DNA of 64,000 nucleotides from Catenibacillus scindens (GTDB taxonomy: Bacteria > Bacillota > Clostridia > Lachnospirales > Lachnospiraceae): contig NZ_JACHFW010000008.1 in the NCBI RefSeq assembly GCF_014202115.1, positions 62,001 through 126,000 on the forward strand, read 5' to 3'. Shown here in pieces: positions 60,682 to 64,000 of this stretch (within the stretch, counting starts at the first letter, position 1; every line of letters starts with the position of its first letter). Below the pieces are notes generated by a model, which saw only the letters and a list, made by a program, of their open reading frames with translations, was not told the origin of the DNA and did no database searches. A program made the translations under genes and the position numbers.

Positions 60682-61116
60682 TTAAAGATCCTGCGCCTTC
60701 AAATTGTCCAGCAAACGTGACAGATCCCCGTAAAGGCGGTTTAAGTCATCCTGTGACAATCCACAGCATAATACATCATCCAGTTCTTGGAAATATTCAA
60801 TCACCTTCTCAGCTTTTTCTTCCCCTTCCTGGGTAAGGCGGATGAGATAAGCTCTCCGGCTCTGAGGCGGACGGCTGCGGTAGATCAATCCATTTTCTTC
60901 CAGGCGGTCCAATGTTCTTGACATGGTCGTCACATCCAGATGGCACAGATCCGCCAGCTCCCTCTGTGTCATAGATCCGTTGGCTTTAAGCGTCCTTAAA
61001 ATCCTGGGCTGACCCTGTCCAAGGGTCAGTCCAAGAGACAAAAATCTGGGCTGCAAAAACTTCTTTCTCAAATATTCCAGTGCCATTAGGGTTTCCCTTA
61101 CTTTATTTTTCTCCAT
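60682..61116 (-). CDS. MarR-family transcriptional regulator
   Basis: A 144-residue winged-helix regulator. SMTQRELADLCHLDVTTMSRTLDRLEENGLI is the recognition region (given from about 60970), and RLTQEGEEKAE the family wing end. It lies 76 bases downstream of an ABC exporter pair on the same strand. MarR proteins commonly control such exporters, so autogenous control of this unit is likely. AGGAAGG precedes the ATG. The ligand is unknown. Confidence 0.92.
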   Translation of the reverse strand: MEKNKVRETLMALEYLRKKFLQPRFLSLGLTLGQGQPRILRTLKANGSMTQRELADLCHLDVTTMSRTLDRLEENGLIYRSRPPQSRRAYLIRLTQEGEEKAEKVIEYFQELDDVLCCGLSQDDLNRLYGDLSRLLDNLKAQDL

Positions 61117-61191
61117 AAAAATCCTTCCTAAACTCTCGCTATACCCATGAAAATCCTTTTCTCGCCTTCAACGCGCTTTTCGTCATACAGC

Positions 61192-63096
61192 TTATTCCAG
61201 TTCAAACTGCCCGGTATAGAGCTGATAATAACGTCCCTTCTGTTCCAGGAGCGCCTCATGGTCACCCCGCTCGATGATCTGTCCATGTTCCAGGACCATA
61301 ATCGCTTTGGCGTTGCGCACCGTGGACAGGCGGTGGGCGATGACAAAGACAGTCCGTCCATCCATAATGGCATCCATACCCTTTTCAATAAGCCGCTCTG
61401 TCCGGGTATCCACAGAACTTGTGGCCTCGTCCAGGATCAGCACCGGAGGCTGGGCAATAGCCGCCCGGGCGATGGCCAGAAGCTGGCGCTGTCCCTGAGA
61501 CAGGTTCGCACCGTCACTGTAAAGCACGGTCTGATATCCGTCAGGCAGACGGCGGATAAAGGAATCGGCGTTGGCTACTTTGGCAGCCCGTATCACTTCC
61601 TCATCGGAGGCGTTGAGGCGTCCATAGCGAATATTATCGGCGATGGTCCCTGTAAAAAGATGGGTTTCCTGAACAACCATGGCCAGTGACCGGCGCAGGT
61701 CATCCTTTTTAATATCTTCTATATTGATGCCGTCATAGATGATCTGCCCACTGTCAATTTCATAAAACCGGTTGATCAGATTAATAATCGTCGTCTTTCC
61801 CGCGCCTGTGGAACCTACAAAAGCAATCTTTTGTCCCGGTTTTGCGTAAAGACTGATACCGTTAAGAATCTGGCGCTCTTTTGCATAACCGAAAACCACG
61901 TTTTTCAGATCTACCCTGCCCCGCAAAGGAACATAGACCAGCCCGTCAGTTCCACAAACTGCCGCCTGCTTTAACACCGAGGCGTCAAAGTTTGTTCCCT
62001 TTGGAACTTTCCAAGCAAAATTGCCGGTATACTCCCCGGCTTCCTCCACAGAACCATCCGGTTTAAAATTTACATTGCACAGAGTCACTTTTCCCTCATC
62101 CACTTCCTCCGGTTCCTCCATCATTTCAAAAATCCGTTCCGCCCCAGAAAGAGCCGCCAGCAAAAAATTGATCTGGTTTGTAAACTGGTTTAAAGGCATG
62201 GCGCTCTGGCGAACGTAGACCAGATAGGAGGCAAGACTTCCAAGGTCAAACATCCCTGCCAGGGTAAAGAGACCGCCTACACAGGCGGACACAGCATAAT
62301 TGGCATAGGAGAGGCTGACTACTGACGGCACCATCATGGAAGAATAGCTGAGGGCGCTTGTAGACGCTTTTCTCAGCGCCTCATTTCTTTTACAGAACTC
62401 CTCAAAATCCGCTTTTTCGTGGTTAAAAACTTTCTCCACTTTCTGTCCGGCAACCATTTCCTCCACAAAACCGTTAATGGAGCCGAGTTGTTCCTGCTGC
62501 CGGGTAAAGTACTTTCTGCTCCGCTTTCCGCTGAACTGGATCATGATAAACATGAGGATCATAAAGACAATGACAATGACCGACAGACGGATGCTCAGCA
62601 CAAGAAGCATAGTGATCGTTCCAACGATCATGAGAAAGCTCTGGATTAACATAGTAAAACTGTTGTTTAAGGCTTCCTGAACCGTATCCACGTCGTTGGT
62701 AAACCGGCTCATAAGATCCCCGTGGGTGTGGGCGTCAAAGTATTTCAGAGGAAGTTTTTGCACATGGGCGAAAAGATCCCGGCGGATCTCACTGACCACT
62801 TTCTGGGCCGTAATCACCATAAGCTGATTATAGCCTAATGTAGCTAAAACACCGCAAAGATACATAAGGCCCATGGCCGCCACCGCCGTGATCAGCCCTT
62901 TTGTGTCTCCCGGAAGGATAAAACGGTTGATCACCGGCTTGAGCAGATAAGTCCCCATAATATTGGCCCCGGTACTAATCAGAACCAAAAGAGCCACAAG
63001 AGCCAGGAGCCATTTGTGATTTCCGAGATAGCGCGACAGCGCCAAGAGTGTCTTTTTCGTATTTTTCGGTCGTTTATATCCAACATATCTGGCCAT
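61192..63096 (-). CDS. ABC multidrug-type exporter subunit, canonical ATP site
   Basis: A 634-residue half-transporter with a six-helix membrane domain (about 30-330) and ATPase domain (about 395-634). Walker A is GSTGAGKTT, signature LSQGQRQLL, Walker B VLILDEAT and H-loop VIAHR. A 60-residue insert sits between the two domains. Its ATG overlaps the partner stop as TAATG. With the partner, whose site is degenerate, it forms an asymmetric heterodimer of the TM287/288 or BmrCD kind. Substrate unknown. Confidence 0.93.
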   Translation of the reverse strand: MARYVGYKRPKNTKKTLLALSRYLGNHKWLLALVALLVLISTGANIMGTYLLKPVINRFILPGDTKGLITAVAAMGLMYLCGVLATLGYNQLMVITAQKVVSEIRRDLFAHVQKLPLKYFDAHTHGDLMSRFTNDVDTVQEALNNSFTMLIQSFLMIVGTITMLLVLSIRLSVIVIVFMILMFIMIQFSGKRSRKYFTRQQEQLGSINGFVEEMVAGQKVEKVFNHEKADFEEFCKRNEALRKASTSALSYSSMMVPSVVSLSYANYAVSACVGGLFTLAGMFDLGSLASYLVYVRQSAMPLNQFTNQINFLLAALSGAERIFEMMEEPEEVDEGKVTLCNVNFKPDGSVEEAGEYTGNFAWKVPKGTNFDASVLKQAAVCGTDGLVYVPLRGRVDLKNVVFGYAKERQILNGISLYAKPGQKIAFVGSTGAGKTTIINLINRFYEIDSGQIIYDGINIEDIKKDDLRRSLAMVVQETHLFTGTIADNIRYGRLNASDEEVIRAAKVANADSFIRRLPDGYQTVLYSDGANLSQGQRQLLAIARAAIAQPPVLILDEATSSVDTRTERLIEKGMDAIMDGRTVFVIAHRLSTVRNAKAIMVLEHGQIIERGDHEALLEQKGRYYQLYTGQFELE

Positions 63097-64000
63097 TACA
63101 ACTGCGCTCCTTCCTTTTGAGATTCATAAATTTCCTGATAAATTTCATTATTTTCCAGAAGCTTGTCATGTGTTCCGATGCCGCTGACTTTTCCGTCATC
63201 AAGAACAATAATCTTATCGGCGTGGCGCACCGACGAGATCCTCTGGGCGATAATGATCTTTGTCATCTGAGGCAGCTTATTTGCCATCATCTGGCGTATC
63301 CGCCCTTCTGTGGCAGTATCCACAGCGCTTGTAGAATCGTCCAATATAAGTACTTTTGGTTTTTTCAGAAGGGCCCTGGCAATGCAGAGGCGCTGCTTCT
63401 GGCCGCCGGAGACATTAACGCCGCCCTGGCCCATTTCCGTATCATAGCCGTGGTCTAATCGCCCGATAAATTCATCAGCACAGGCAATCTGGCAGACTTC
63501 TTCAATCTCCTCCATAGTGGCGTCCTCCTTACCCCATCGCAGATTTTCCAGAAGTGATCCGGAAAACAGGGTATTTTTCTGCAATACCATGGCAATGGCG
63601 TCCCGCAGATGTTCCAGAGGATACTCTTTCACCGGATGGCCGTCAATAAATATGGTTCCTTCTGTCACATCATAAAGACGTGGAATAAGCTGGACAAGGG
63701 TAGATTTTGCCGAACCTGTCTGTCCGATGATCCCCACCGTCTCCCCAGCGCCGATATGAAATGAGATATCTGACAAAACATATTCCGCCGCTTCTTTTTT
63801 ATATTTAAAATAGACATGGGAAAATTCAATCTCTCCCCTCTCTACAGAAATATCACCGGCATCCTCGTCGGTAATCTCCGGTTTTTCATCAATAACCTCT
63901 ACAATACGTGATGCGCTGGCTAAAGATCTTGTCATCATCATAAAGACATTGGAGATCATCATCAGGGATTTTAAAATCTGAAGAACATAGCTTAAAAATC
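63096..64000 (-). CDS. ABC multidrug-type exporter subunit, degenerate ATP site, cut by window edge
   Basis: The C-terminal part of a half-transporter; the frame stays open to the right window edge (FLSYVLQILKSLMMISN continues the last membrane helix). The ATPase domain has Walker A GQTGSAKST, signature VSGGQKQRL, Walker B VLILDDST with aspartate for the catalytic glutamate, and IAQRISS with glutamine for the H-loop histidine. These changes mark the non-hydrolysing site of asymmetric heterodimeric exporters. It is translated just before its partner in a TAATG overlap. Confidence 0.92.
   Translation of the reverse strand, partial: FLSYVLQILKSLMMISNVFMMMTRSLASASRIVEVIDEKPEITDEDAGDISVERGEIEFSHVYFKYKKEAAEYVLSDISFHIGAGETVGIIGQTGSAKSTLVQLIPRLYDVTEGTIFIDGHPVKEYPLEHLRDAIAMVLQKNTLFSGSLLENLRWGKEDATMEEIEEVCQIACADEFIGRLDHGYDTEMGQGGVNVSGGQKQRLCIARALLKKPKVLILDDSTSAVDTATEGRIRQMMANKLPQMTKIIIAQRISSVRHADKIIVLDDGKVSGIGTHDKLLENNEIYQEIYESQKEGAQL

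Noticed and set aside
1-64000. tRNA, rRNA, CRISPR array, prophage or complete insertion sequence
   Set aside because: None was found in a read of both strands; small RNAs without strong motifs could be missed.

Overview
The window reads as a chromosomal segment of an anaerobic, low-to-mid GC Firmicute, most likely a Lachnospiraceae (Clostridium cluster XIVa) relative. Evidence: AGGAGG-type ribosome sites, a Spo0A effector-domain protein, a thiolase plus three CoA-transferase genes typical of butyrate-type fermentation, two feoA genes beside feoB, a selenium-dependent molybdenum hydroxylase set, and the cell-division order ruvA-ruvB-zapA-U32 peptidase-FtsW-PBP. No rRNA, tRNA, CRISPR array, phage or intact insertion sequence was seen. 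Both window ends cut genes: an adenylation enzyme on the left and an ABC exporter on the right.

Layout. 1-3.1 kb: partial adenylation enzyme and a divergent two-component system. 3.1-15.6 kb: an iron island on the minus strand, running feoA-feoA-feoB, a Fur-family regulator, YbaN (DUF454), YgbA, a heterodimeric ABC transporter, DUF6110, a P1B-type ATPase with an SCA transmembrane motif, DUF3793, flavodoxin and DUF2325. Three of its promoters carry Fur-like sites or a shared GTTAG-N6-CTAAC operator. The DUF6110 plus ATPase pair looks like the core of a ferrosome (fez) locus. Its central part is bracketed by two inverted copies of a 120-bp repeat. 16-25.7 kb: housekeeping genes (VTT membrane protein, PHP, HAD, ung, hisF, hisH, DUF6465), a second two-component system, a truncated GH39 gene and xpt. 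25.8-32.5 kb: a molybdenum hydroxylase operon (FAD, 2Fe-2S and molybdopterin subunits, YqeC, MobA-like, YqeB) led by an Mrp-type ATPase. 32.6-37.3 kb: an unknown protein, an amidase, a LysM-GH18 protein, a CFI-box protein and a NUDIX enzyme. 37.5-45.4 kb: cell division and recombination operon. 45.7-53 kb: YprB-like nuclease, a membrane protein, then rpiR-type regulator, flavoprotein, cmk, ispH and an S1 protein. 53-57.8 kb: thiolase, CtfAB and a Cat2-like CoA-transferase. 58-64 kb: monofunctional transglycosylase, receiver-less Spo0A-type protein, ThuA protein, MarR regulator and a multidrug-type ABC pair.

The intergenic spaces hold many short repeats: a REP/MITE-like family ending in AACAGTTCAG (at least seven copies), a 36-bp palindrome (two copies), a 39-bp direct repeat, a hairpin repeat with CAAGACC arms (three copies) and a 65-bp repeat (two copies). 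Several gene ends or apparent upstream extensions run into these repeats, so I corrected many starts to the ATG, GTG or TTG that carries a ribosome site.
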